DNA of 64,000 bases from a virus. The notes under the pieces are model-generated. The model was not told the origin of the DNA. It made no database searches and saw only the letters and a program-made list of their open reading frames with translations. Positions 6,893 through 14,734 of the stretch are shown here, piece after piece (the first letter of the stretch is position 1; every line of letters begins with the position of its first letter). The translations under genes were made by a program, and so were the position numbers. The DNA lies in the IMG/VR virus record IMGVR_UViG_3300032011_000001, positions 1 through 64,000 of that record; one strand, 5' to 3'.

Positions 6893-8005
6893 TTAACTGT
6901 TATCCCATCCTGCGGCGGTTTCGCCTATTGATGAACTAAACTCCAAATCTCCGCCTGACCACGTTACCGATGTCGCTGACGGGATATTATAATCTGTGTT
7001 TCCTGCTACCCAGTTTGCCTCAATTCTCTTGTGAGTGTTGTAAGTCCAAGTAGGTTCAGCTATATCAGTGGTGCCCCAGCCATGGCCAGTCTCACCCATT
7101 GACGCGCTAAATTCTAACTCGCTGCCGCCGAAAGTAGGTGCGCTTGTTGCATGGATGTCCCAGTCGGTATCCCCTGCATTAAAACTGATAGGTCCAATTC
7201 TCTTATGAGAACCATAAGTCCAAGTAGGTTCAGCGGGGTCTGTTGCACCGTATCCTTGGCCTGATTCGCCCATTGCACTGCTAAACTCCAAATCTCCGCC
7301 TGCCCACGTTACCGATGTCGTTGACGGGATATTATAATCTGTGTTTCCTGCTACCCAGTTTGCCTCAATTCTCTTGTGAGTATTGTAAGTCCAGGTAGGT
7401 TCAGCTACATCAGTGGTGCCCCAGCCTTGGCCAGTCTCGCCCATTGATGAACTAAATTCTAGCTCACTGCCACCGAAAGTAGGTGCGCTTGTTGCATGGA
7501 TGTCCCAGTCGGTATCTCCTGCATTAAAAAGTGTATATAATTGTCTGGTGAATGTTCTCGGAACTGTTACTAAATTGTCAGTAAACCAGTTGCCATTTCT
7601 GCAGTAATACATCGTTGCGCCTTTGGCAAAATATTGAGCTGCATCATTACTAACAGCAACAGAGCCGCCGTTGGCAATTGCCCCTTTGGTCAGGCCCTTT
7701 GAGCTATTCATGTAAAAAACATATCCATTGTAGTTAGATGGGGTGCCTGCTAAGGTGTTTAAGATTGATATGTCGCCTTCCGAACTGCTCTCGTATAAAG
7801 GAATACGAAACATGCCACTAACAATGGCTCCTTGGCCAGTTAAGGCGTTCTGGTTAGTGCCGCCGTCAAATTCTACTGAAGCTGAAATTTCAACTACTCT
7901 GTTGTCGCCTCCTGCCGCAAGGACAAGAGAGCCATCATCTTTCATGATGTGAACCGAAGTACCGGAGCCTGTGGTTACTTGTAGTGTTGTTTTCTTATAT
8001 CCCAT
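6893..8005 (-). CDS. Fibre-type protein with alternating 56/59-residue repeats
   Basis: 370 residues, ATG at 8005 (MGYKKTTLQVTTGSG) with GGAGGA upstream. Residues 1-140 form the same module as the protein at 1688-2125. From residue 160 onward there are four repeats in the order a-b-a-b. Type a has FNAGDTDWDIHATSAPTFGG, type b has NWVAGNTDYNIPS, and both continue with GG(S/D)LEFSS, MGE(T/S)GQG and AEPTWTY..HKRI. The last copy is truncated. The Trp/Thr/Gly-rich repeats look like small beta units and may form a binding surface. The gene is separated from the upstream fibre by 93 bases holding no recognisable terminator. Role in attachment is inference. Confidence 0.72.
   Translation of the reverse strand: MGYKKTTLQVTTGSGTSVHIMKDDGSLVLAAGGDNRVVEISASVEFDGGTNQNALTGQGAIVSGMFRIPLYESSSEGDISILNTLAGTPSNYNGYVFYMNSSKGLTKGAIANGGSVAVSNDAAQYFAKGATMYYCRNGNWFTDNLVTVPRTFTRQLYTLFNAGDTDWDIHATSAPTFGGSELEFSSSMGETGQGWGTTDVAEPTWTYNTHKRIEANWVAGNTDYNIPSTTSVTWAGGDLEFSSAMGESGQGYGATDPAEPTWTYGSHKRIGPISFNAGDTDWDIHATSAPTFGGSELEFSASMGETGHGWGTTDIAEPTWTYNTHKRIEANWVAGNTDYNIPSATSVTWSGGDLEFSSSIGETAAGWDNS
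6896..7528 (-). repeat. 345-base tandem super-repeat within the 6893-8005 gene
   Basis: Two a+b units (56+59 residues) are offset by exactly 345 bases; for example the stretch around 6961 recurs at 7306 almost unchanged. The second b unit stops early at the C-terminus. Nucleotide similarity between units is high, so expansion or contraction by recombination is likely to have been recent. Confidence 0.85.
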
Positions 8006-8098
8006 GCTTCCATTCCTCCAGGGCGCGTTTGAACGAGAACCTACCTCGCATAGTTACAAGTTAAATAGTAGGAAACAAGGTACAATTCCTTATTTTTT

Positions 8099-11089
8099 TT
8101 AGCCGCAATGATAAGTGCAGCCCACAAAGGCTGCGCGGTAGGTCGATCCGTCATGAGAGATCTCAACACATTCGTAACTGCTGGAATTTAAGTCAAAGTC
8201 ACAATCTTGTGTTATCTTTGCAACAGTGTAGTTGTGAAGCAAGTCATCATCTTGTTTCATGCCGTATCCCGGAATTTCACAAGTGGTGATATAATCTCCA
8301 TTCTCTAGGTTGCCATTGATGTTGCTAATCCAAACACCGCCCTCGCCGAGTGAGTTGATATAAAGTCTATTATCAGAAGAATCGCTCTTCTCCATGATAG
8401 TGGTATAGATGCCATGCTTGTAAGTTCTTGTAGCTTCATTCTCGTCTTCTGAGTCTGACACAACACCGAAAACAGATTTCTGGTTTCTAGCCGTTGCAAG
8501 CTTTACTTTTGGAATTGCCTCATTGATAGATATGTTTGAGTTGGCAGGTGTTAGGTTCGAGTACGTCCCGTCACTAATAACAATCTTGCCAACGCTTGAG
8601 GAGAGAGATGTGTAAGAAGTTGAGTCAGATGGTGTGCACCTGTGTTGGCCTGTAAAGGTAATGTTGTTTACATCAGCACCATCATCTAGATATCCTTTCG
8701 AGGAACCATTGAAAGAGAAGTTCAAATTCTCCGCTGTAGAATGCCAAAGCGTCCAAGTGTCGTCATTTCCAGACTGAATTATTGATAATCCACCAAGGTT
8801 TGCGGCATCAGCACCCTGCTTGACCTGTAGCATTCCCTCATCGGTTTGATAGTCGATGCCCACATATACCCTTCCGGAGTCCACAATTCCCATTCTTAGG
8901 GTGCCTGCGACGTTGTAGTCCGTGTTGTCTGGCTTAGTGTAGAAGTACATATTTGCACCCTTGTCACTGGAGCCCATTGTTTCTCCTGCCGTTGCAACGA
9001 TATATGCAGCAGGATCACCACCGTCGATGCCGCCATCGGTGGTGTCCCATCCTATTCTACCAAGCTCGTCTCCGAGGGTAGTCGTAGCATCACTACGAAC
9101 TAAAGTCAGTCGTCCACCAGAGGAATTATCTATTTGTAAATCTACTTGTGGACTGTCTGTTCCTATGCCTATTTTGCCGTCATTCTTGATCCTCATCCGC
9201 TCGGTATTATTCGTGCCGAAGTAAAGATCGTAGTTAGCCGATACATTCAGATAAGTGTTGCCGTCGGTATTTATAGAATTGCCGTCAATGTGCATATTGG
9301 TGCTACTGTCTGTTATTTTTACTCCGGCGTTGGCCAAAGTAAGGCTTCCAATGTCACCAACTGTAGCGTTCTTTGTGACATGCAACTGCGTTCCTACTGC
9401 GACACCACTATCGTTGATGTGCAAAGAATCTGCTGCAGCATCTCTGTCTATCCTGAAAATGTTCGTATCTGAAGTACTATTATTTCTCATTCCGACATTC
9501 AGCATGCCGTTACCAAATCCAGATGCAGCATCGCCGTCATAATCCATGAACGCGCCGTAATTCATTACCTGGCTATCATCAGTATCTTCTGCAAATTCAA
9601 GTCTTGCTGAAAAGTTAGAAGCTGCTGCTGCATCTGCGCCTAGACGAAGTGAGACTGTTCCGCCGTCTGCGTCTCCCTCGATTGATAAGTTTGCAGCCGG
9701 AGTGGTTGTGCCTATGCCAACCCTGTTATTCGAGGAGTCCACATGAAGGGTGTCTGTATCAACTGTGAGTCCTGTGGAAACAATAGTGCCATCTACATCT
9801 AGTTCATGAGCCGGGGAACCTACTCCGTTAATTCCCACCCTGCCCGTAGAGGCGTCACATATGAATAGCGGGTTGCCTTGGTTGGAGCCGTTACCCTTGA
9901 CAACAAAGTCAACATTGTTACCACCATCATTGATAGTAACTTCATGAGGAGCAGATCCTTTCTCCTCCATCGTGACCATTGCTTTGCCGCCGGCTTTGAG
10001 GATTATCTTGTCATCGGCGAAGTTGATGAGTGTGTTAGTATCTCCATTGTGGTAGATGTACTGATCGAGCACAAGATCGCCGGCGATGGTGGCAGTTCCA
10101 GATTCAAGCTTCAACACTTCATCGTTTGCATTTCCGCAATGAACTCTTACTTCCTCATCCATGAGTCGTATTTTTGTGGTGGTGCTGCTATCTGTTTTTC
10201 GCCTAATTACGTCTACATATGCATCATCAAACTCTAAGCCGTTTCCCTTCCCATAGTATGCTGATGCTGAAACTGGCGCAGTAGAATAGAGCGCATATGG
10301 AGCTGGAGTGAATTCGATGGCATCGATTGCTAGATCGCTTCTATAACCGCCAGTGGTGTACCCATTGATGCGGATGTGCAGAGCAGAGCCCAAATACGAA
10401 GTTAGGTCCACTTCTCCCCTCTTCCAGGCATCACCCTGATTGGCTTGCTGTTCTCCAGAAATTGAAGATACTGCAGAAGGTGAACCATCTGCATCTTTAG
10501 TTATTGTCATTCCCGTCCAAGAAGAGCCGTCTGTACTCGCAGAGATATGAAGGCTGCCCATATCGTCACCATGCATGTGATAATAAAAAGACATTTTACC
10601 AATTTCAGAAGCTTCTGCTGCTGTAAAGCTTCTCTGCATGACATAAAATACGTTTGACCCATCATTATTCGCGGTTTGGGCGGCGGAAGCCTCGGCAAAA
10701 ACGTAGTTGCTACCGGAGTGTGGTCCGGTGGGTCCGGTGGTGCCAGATGGTGTACCGCCGTCGCTGGTCTGCCACTCGTAGCCGTTTGCTATAGTTTGCC
10801 CAGTCTTTGAGCCTGCACCGTTAGTCCAAGTGCCATTCGATGATGGGTTTCCTGGTGATACCAGATCTGCTGTCAGGCCATCAAAGCTTTCTCGGTAAAG
10901 TGTTGTGCTGGTGTTATATGCAGTTGGTGGCATTCCCTTAATGCGACCAATAATTTCCTGAGAGCCTGTCATGGCGATTACATCAGTGCCATCATTGCCG
11001 ATTTTAATACTGCCAGAAGCATACATGACGAAGCCGTAATTACCGCTGCCGTCCTTGTAGCCTAGAGCCCTATTTCTGTTTCCCGACAT
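8099..11089 (-). CDS. Large tail fibre with MAM-like lectin domain
   Basis: 996 residues, ATG at 11089 (MSGNRNRALGYKDGSG), overlapping the upstream stop by one base. Residues ~60-265 resemble a MAM/concanavalin-type domain: FDGL, a GPTGPHSGSNYVFAEAS strand, FYYHMHGDDMGSLHI, and a closing LAIDAIEF. The middle consists of fibre repeats (VGIGTTTPAANLSIEGDADG, RMRIKNDGKIGIGTDSP). The end carries a block frequent in marine phage fibres (SINEAIPKVKLATA, KSVFGVVSD, NSLGEGGVWI, NGNLENGDYI, GYGMKQDDDLLHNYTVAKI). A role as long or side tail fibre that binds the host surface is likely. The usual Ser-Asp self-cleaving S74 chaperone signature is not recognised at the C-terminus. Confidence 0.82.
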   Translation of the reverse strand: MSGNRNRALGYKDGSGNYGFVMYASGSIKIGNDGTDVIAMTGSQEIIGRIKGMPPTAYNTSTTLYRESFDGLTADLVSPGNPSSNGTWTNGAGSKTGQTIANGYEWQTSDGGTPSGTTGPTGPHSGSNYVFAEASAAQTANNDGSNVFYVMQRSFTAAEASEIGKMSFYYHMHGDDMGSLHISASTDGSSWTGMTITKDADGSPSAVSSISGEQQANQGDAWKRGEVDLTSYLGSALHIRINGYTTGGYRSDLAIDAIEFTPAPYALYSTAPVSASAYYGKGNGLEFDDAYVDVIRRKTDSSTTTKIRLMDEEVRVHCGNANDEVLKLESGTATIAGDLVLDQYIYHNGDTNTLINFADDKIILKAGGKAMVTMEEKGSAPHEVTINDGGNNVDFVVKGNGSNQGNPLFICDASTGRVGINGVGSPAHELDVDGTIVSTGLTVDTDTLHVDSSNNRVGIGTTTPAANLSIEGDADGGTVSLRLGADAAAASNFSARLEFAEDTDDSQVMNYGAFMDYDGDAASGFGNGMLNVGMRNNSTSDTNIFRIDRDAAADSLHINDSGVAVGTQLHVTKNATVGDIGSLTLANAGVKITDSSTNMHIDGNSINTDGNTYLNVSANYDLYFGTNNTERMRIKNDGKIGIGTDSPQVDLQIDNSSGGRLTLVRSDATTTLGDELGRIGWDTTDGGIDGGDPAAYIVATAGETMGSSDKGANMYFYTKPDNTDYNVAGTLRMGIVDSGRVYVGIDYQTDEGMLQVKQGADAANLGGLSIIQSGNDDTWTLWHSTAENLNFSFNGSSKGYLDDGADVNNITFTGQHRCTPSDSTSYTSLSSSVGKIVISDGTYSNLTPANSNISINEAIPKVKLATARNQKSVFGVVSDSEDENEATRTYKHGIYTTIMEKSDSSDNRLYINSLGEGGVWISNINGNLENGDYITTCEIPGYGMKQDDDLLHNYTVAKITQDCDFDLNSSSYECVEISHDGSTYRAAFVGCTYHCG

Positions 11090-11505
11090 TAACCAACTCC
11101 AGCAGAACCAGACCAGTTTGTATGAAGCTCATCTGTCGGAATGGAGGTCAGTCCAGCAACGATATCGACGGAATCAGTTACCGCAGAGCCGTGAGAAAGA
11201 AGGAAGATATCCTTAACCTTTATCTCCATTCTCGACATATCTGTGGGGGTAGTGTTCCCCTTATGTACGGTAAAATAGTTTGTGCCCTCGACTCCGGCCT
11301 TGGAAAAACCAACTCTTATGTTTTGGTTGGAGCGGTTAATAACCGTGAACCATCGAGTGACATGTGGGAAAGATATTTGAGTGGCATCACCATTGCTCGC
11401 CTCTACATCCACACTGCCTGTTGCAAACGGAATACCAGATACCTGATATGCTGCCGTTGTCTTTAGGCCATTTTGGTGTTTAAATTGTTTTGGATCATAT
11501 GACAT
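11089..11505 (-). CDS. Small conserved virion-type protein next to fibre
   Basis: 138 residues, ATG at 11505 (MSYDPKQFKHQNGLK), stop overlapping the fibre start by one base. Beta-rich sequence with RWFTVINRS, IRVGFSKAGVEGTNYFTVHK and MEIKVKDIFLLS, a pattern met in small structural proteins of marine phages where a normalised beta sandwich carries a conserved FTV segment. No enzymatic motif. Coupling to the fibre gene suggests a fibre or decoration partner; I have no named family for it. Confidence 0.65.
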   Translation of the reverse strand: MSYDPKQFKHQNGLKTTAAYQVSGIPFATGSVDVEASNGDATQISFPHVTRWFTVINRSNQNIRVGFSKAGVEGTNYFTVHKGNTTPTDMSRMEIKVKDIFLLSHGSAVTDSVDIVAGLTSIPTDELHTNWSGSAGVG

Positions 11506-11510
11506 TGTTT

Positions 11511-11720
11511 TTACCTCGCAAGTTCTTTCTTTTTCTTCTTCTGAGCATCTCTAATGGCTTTTTGCTTTGCTAATCTCTTAACATCAGAAGGTTTTTTATA
11601 AAATCTTTTTTGTTTCACTGCATCAACAATCTTTGACTTTTTTGTCTTTTTCATGAACCTCTTAATAAGAGCCTCTACGCTCTCTCCTTTACGCAGCTTT
11701 ACACTAAAGTTTTGAGACAT
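11511..11720 (-). CDS. rpsU: Ribosomal protein bS21 homologue
   Basis: 69 residues, ATG at 11720. The sequence follows bacterial S21: an N-terminal strand (FSVKLRKGESVEALIKRF), then helix KKTKKSKIVDAVKQKRFY, the conserved (R/K)xFYxKPSxxxRxAKxxA block (RFYKKPSDVKRLAKQKAIR) and a lysine-rich tail. In bacteria bS21 sits on the 30S subunit near the anti-Shine-Dalgarno region and affects start-site selection. Phage copies of S21 are known from marine viruses and are thought to enter host ribosomes to favour viral messages. Here it lies within the head/fibre operon, five bases before the small virion gene, so it would be co-expressed late. Confidence 0.9.
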   Translation of the reverse strand: MSQNFSVKLRKGESVEALIKRFMKKTKKSKIVDAVKQKRFYKKPSDVKRLAKQKAIRDAQKKKKKELAR

Positions 11721-11721
11721 C

Positions 11722-12120
11722 CTATACCAACTTTCTCCAGTTAGGGTTTACAAAAGAACTAATGTCTACACCAGTATCACTCGGATCAACATCCGAAAGT
11801 GCATTTCCAGCGCCAGCCTGTGGGCTTCTCGCTGCAGGAGCAGGCGTTGTTCCCTCAAAAATATTAACACCATTGAATCTCTCTGAGCCCATAGACTCTA
11901 ACATCTTCTCCCTGACTTCTTTCATCTTCTTTTTTTCGACTCTAGGTAGAGCTTTTTGCTCTTTTATCTCTTTTGGCTCTTGTGTCTTTTCGCTGGGAGT
12001 TTCTATTCCTTCGGAAATCTGCTGCACTACTTTTGTCAACAAACCCTCTTCTAGAAGCATCTCGCTTATACACTCTTTAATAATTGGCTTTAAAACCTCT
12101 GTCAACTTCTTCTTATTCAT
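11722..12120 (-). CDS. Small conserved phage protein, acidic/Pro-rich linker
   Basis: 132 residues from the ATG at 12120 (MNKKKLTEVLKPIIKE), which overlaps the preceding stop; an ATG at 12141 in the same frame is possible but has a less well spaced binding site. The N-terminal helix (KKKLTEVLKPIIKECISEML LEEG) is of a type seen at the start of several small phage proteins, followed by a charged, low-complexity middle and a C-terminal DTGVDISSFVNPNWRKLV. No catalytic motif. Its position after the prohead protease and before S21 suggests a head assembly or core role, but this is only positional. Confidence 0.55.
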   Translation of the reverse strand: MNKKKLTEVLKPIIKECISEMLLEEGLLTKVVQQISEGIETPSEKTQEPKEIKEQKALPRVEKKKMKEVREKMLESMGSERFNGVNIFEGTTPAPAARSPQAGAGNALSDVDPSDTGVDISSFVNPNWRKLV

Positions 12121-12382
12121 TGATCGCACCCATATCCCCAAGGCCGTCTTCTAGTTCTGGTGTTGGTTCTTCTTTTCTAGCTATTGACTTCAGGCCTCTA
12201 TATAGGTCTTCGCATTCTTGTTCAGATGGTAAAACCGGAGGCTCTCTAAGTAGGCCCTGTGCTACGGTCGCGAGCATGCCTTTTACGCTATCTAAAGATG
12301 CGTCGTTTTCGGTAATTTCGGAAGAGAAGTTCTCTACCTCTTCTTTTATGATTTGTTTTAATCTGCCCTTAGTTATTTTCAT
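12113..12382 (-). CDS. Small conserved phage protein after the prohead protease
   Basis: 89 residues, ATG at 12382 (MKITKGRLKQIIKEEVE), overlapping the protease gene by 14 bases. The amphipathic lysine/glutamate start is a recurring N-terminus in small phage proteins. The remainder is acidic and probably helical, ending GLGDMGAINE. I do not recognise a family. The place matches prohead-core or scaffold-associated proteins in T4-like phages, but there is no direct sequence evidence for that. Confidence 0.55.
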   Translation of the reverse strand: MKITKGRLKQIIKEEVENFSSEITENDASLDSVKGMLATVAQGLLREPPVLPSEQECEDLYRGLKSIARKEEPTPELEDGLGDMGAINE

Positions 12383-13001
12383 TTCTGTGTCTCCATAAGA
12401 TATTGTTTAAGCTTCTAAAAACATTGTCTTGTTTGTTATAAACGTTTGTCTCTTTCGATTCCTTCATCATCATAAAAGCTCCTGGCGTTGATGGCTCGGA
12501 AACGAAGTCAAAGCAAATAAGTTGGAAGTCGTCTTGGACTTGTGAGATAGGGCCGTCTGGGGATTGTACCGTAGTGACAGAGCCCATTCCTCTCGATGAA
12601 ATACCCATCTTACATTCAGCGGCAACGAGGGACTTTAAAATCTTTCCAGATGGTGTGTCAAGAACTTTTACCTTGCCCATAACGGCGTCGCCGTCCCACC
12701 AAACAGAAGTCACCATATGAGATACATTTGCGAGGTTTACAATGGATGAGTCTGGGTGGTCTAATTCTCCCAAAGCTCTATTATCCTCTACCACTCTTTG
12801 GTAGTTTTCCATTTCTCTTTTCAGAACTTCTTCTGAATATACACGGTTGTTTCCGTTCTTCACGTTACACTTTTGCATAATGCCGACCAAATACAGGGCA
12901 CCATGCTCTTTCATGTCTCTCTTCTCTGCCTCGGTCAACATGTCAGCGCATGTGTTACCGTCGCAAAGTTCATAATATTCTCGAAGTAAATACTTAGTCA
13001 T
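12369..13001 (-). CDS. gp21: Prohead core protease (gp21-like)
   Basis: 210 residues, ATG at 13001 with GAGAGG upstream. Features of the T4 gp21/U9-type serine protease are present: NGNNRVYSEEVL near residue 49, the catalytic-histidine segment LGELDHPDSS (H82), and the nucleophile segment KMGISSRGMGSV (S135/S136), followed by DDFQLICFDFVSEPS. The enzyme cleaves scaffold and capsid precursors during prohead maturation and is normally inside the prohead. Length fits the family (T4 gp21 is about 210 residues). It lies in the portal-protease order typical of T4-like phages. The scaffold and major capsid genes that normally follow are absent here, replaced by small proteins and S21. Confidence 0.9.
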   Translation of the reverse strand: MTKYLLREYYELCDGNTCADMLTEAEKRDMKEHGALYLVGIMQKCNVKNGNNRVYSEEVLKREMENYQRVVEDNRALGELDHPDSSIVNLANVSHMVTSVWWDGDAVMGKVKVLDTPSGKILKSLVAAECKMGISSRGMGSVTTVQSPDGPISQVQDDFQLICFDFVSEPSTPGAFMMMKESKETNVYNKQDNVFRSLNNILWRHRNENN

Positions 13002-13017
13002 ATCTTATCCTCTCAAA

Positions 13018-13034
13018 GACGGGCACGACCCGTC
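13018..13034 (-). promoter_or_regulatory. GC-rich hairpin just upstream of the protease start
   Basis: Perfect 6-bp stem GACGGG/CCCGTC with a 5-base loop. On the minus strand it is followed by TTTGAGAGGATAAGAT and the ATG at 13001, so it sits a few bases before the ribosome binding site. The T-run is only three long, so termination would be weak. It lies in a 56-base gap, one of the larger gaps in this packed block. Confidence 0.5.
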
Positions 13035-13057
13035 CGAGTTAGCAGCCCTTTCTGCAC

Positions 13058-13378
13058 CTACGAACTGGTTGTAACATCCATTTCTGGTTCCACATGTTCA
13101 TGTCTTATACCCCAATCGCCAACAAGTTGGCTCAGAAAATAACTCGTCCCAGAGGATAAACAGCCTAATAAAAAAGCTGTTATGGCACCTCTGTCAAACA
13201 TAAATAGTGAAGTGAAAGGGGAAAATGCCCACAAAAGAACGCCAACCCAGAAACCTAAACACATTGGACAGTGAAAGAATGAATTTTTTGGCCTAACCTT
13301 GTTAAATACTCGACCATAAGCCAGGATCATCGTCAAGCCATAGGCTGACAACACAAAGTACAATAATTCATCGAACAC
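13058..13378 (-). CDS. Multi-pass membrane protein with CPMCLGFW motif (DUF1360-like)
   Basis: 106 residues, ATG at 13378 overlapping the upstream stop. Three hydrophobic stretches (about residues 5-22, 42-62 and 65-86) indicate an integral membrane protein. Between the first two lies HCPMCLGFWVG (C37, C40), the signature of the DUF1360 family, small membrane proteins of unknown function found in bacteria and in several phages. A membrane protein between portal and protease genes is odd for a head operon; prohead assembly starts at the inner membrane in T4, which gives one possible reason, but this is inference. Confidence 0.7.
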   Translation of the reverse strand: MFDELLYFVLSAYGLTMILAYGRVFNKVRPKNSFFHCPMCLGFWVGVLLWAFSPFTSLFMFDRGAITAFLLGCLSSGTSYFLSQLVGDWGIRHEHVEPEMDVTTSS

Positions 13379-13926
13379 TAATAGTATCCTCTGATATACC
13401 TTCTTGATCTACTCGGCTCGATAGAACCTTTCTTCTCTCCGTGTTTTACATCGCCTAGCTCTGTAGAATCTTCAGCGTCGGGTGATGTCATCTTGTCTAT
13501 TTCCTGATTTCTGTAGCTCTGGTCGTAAGCGAAATATGGTTGCTCTTCTTCCATGAATTTAGCAACAGATAACATAGCAAAGTTTTCAGCGGCATAATTT
13601 TCAATGTTCGACTCCGGGTATGTCGCTTCCATTGAGCCATACACATTTCCGCCTTGGACGCTCTCTGGAATTACTACGCCATGCCTAAAAAGATAGTCGA
13701 ACATTCTAGACTGTGCAGCATACACGCTATCGTTGAGAGACTCTTTAGCAAATGCAACGATCTTCTTTTTCTCTGGCATGATAACAATGTCCATATCAAT
13801 GTGGTCAAATATCATGACATTTCCGTCGATGCTTCTTCGGGCCTTCAATTTAAAAGTTAGACCCTCGTCCGTATTCTGCACTCTTGAGTTTTGTCCGTCT
13901 TTGTCGAATTTTACTTTAATTGGCAT
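13378..13926 (-). CDS. Conserved protein of the portal-protease interval
   Basis: 182 residues from the ATG at 13926 (MPIKVKFDKDGQNSR). A GTG at 13938 in frame is possible; the ATG is preferred because GAGAAG lies directly upstream and it overlaps the previous stop. The first half is beta-rich (LTFKLKARRSIDGNVMIFDH, DIVIMPEKKKIVAFAKESL), the second acidic and polar, ending SRSRRYIRGYY. No recognised enzyme motif. Its constant place between portal and protease suggests a head or core component. Confidence 0.6.
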   Translation of the reverse strand: MPIKVKFDKDGQNSRVQNTDEGLTFKLKARRSIDGNVMIFDHIDMDIVIMPEKKKIVAFAKESLNDSVYAAQSRMFDYLFRHGVVIPESVQGGNVYGSMEATYPESNIENYAAENFAMLSVAKFMEEEQPYFAYDQSYRNQEIDKMTSPDAEDSTELGDVKHGEKKGSIEPSRSRRYIRGYY

Positions 13927-14734
13927 TTTGCTTCTCACTTAGCATCTCTTGGACTTCTAAGATCGTCATCAATGCTTTTTCGTCAATTTCTTTCTTTTTG
14001 TAGCTCTCTAGGATATCTACGACGTCGGACATCATCTTCGATACTTTCTCGTCGAGTGAACTCTTGCTTCTCTCAACTAGGGAACTTTTCAAGTTTGCCA
14101 ACTCCTCGTTCAAGTGAATTTTGAACTCTAGGCCGTTGTCGATAAATGAAAGGATATACTTGCTCAATAGCTCTTTCTGTTCTTCAAGCAAATTTTCTGA
14201 ATATTTCTGATTGAACTTCTTTACAAATAAGTTAAAGGAAAGCTCGTCAATATGCTTCATCTTGTTTGGGTCTTCTTGACTCTTTGCGGTCATGCCTTCA
14301 ATAAGAACTTTCTTTACCTTATACTTCTCTTGTGCTGCAGCTTTGTCACTAAACATAGTTGAAACGCTAGCAAGGCTCTTATAAGACGGTACGAAATTTC
14401 CGTAAAAGCTTCTATCCAAATTCTTGTTGATGAAGTTTATTAAACTCGTCTTTTGTTCGAAAAGCTTTTCCTTGTTCAAGGCAGAGTGCGCTCTGCAGTT
14501 TTCTTCAATAATGAAGTCTGCTTCGTCGCTTTCAATCTCTTTAGCGTCCAATACGCTCTTGTATAGGCTTAACTCCTTGTGGAGTTCTGTGCCTGTTTTA
14601 AAGTGTTCCTGCAAGGCTCTTTTGATAGTATCTCTTTTGTCGAGGTCTTTGCTTATCATAGCATTGGTCATCTCGACTACAAGTGATTCGTACAAAAAGC
14701 CAGTATTTCTTTTCTTATTATGCTTCTTGCTCAT
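13916..14734 (-). CDS. Conserved helical protein downstream of portal
   Basis: 272 residues, ATG at 14734 (MSKKHNKKRNTGFLYESLV), overlapping the portal stop by 17 bases. Almost entirely charged helical sequence with coiled-coil-like stretches, for example around residues 170-250. The opening block NTGFLYESLVVEMTNAMISKD is distinctive. No catalytic or metal motif. Position directly after the portal, together with helical charged composition, is compatible with a prohead scaffold/core or a portal-associated assembly protein. I do not recognise a named family. Confidence 0.6.
   Translation of the reverse strand: MSKKHNKKRNTGFLYESLVVEMTNAMISKDLDKRDTIKRALQEHFKTGTELHKELSLYKSVLDAKEIESDEADFIIEENCRAHSALNKEKLFEQKTSLINFINKNLDRSFYGNFVPSYKSLASVSTMFSDKAAAQEKYKVKKVLIEGMTAKSQEDPNKMKHIDELSFNLFVKKFNQKYSENLLEEQKELLSKYILSFIDNGLEFKIHLNEELANLKSSLVERSKSSLDEKVSKMMSDVVDILESYKKKEIDEKALMTILEVQEMLSEKQNAN

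Noticed and set aside
8006-8098. Terminator between the large fibre and the repeat protein
   Set aside because: Only a weak AGGAA/TTCCT pairing with a 12-base loop and no T-tract was found.
9268-9275. Exact TATAAATA (late-promoter core) on the minus strand
   Set aside because: It lies in the middle of the tail-fibre gene, and an 8-mer of this composition is expected by chance about once in a window of this size.
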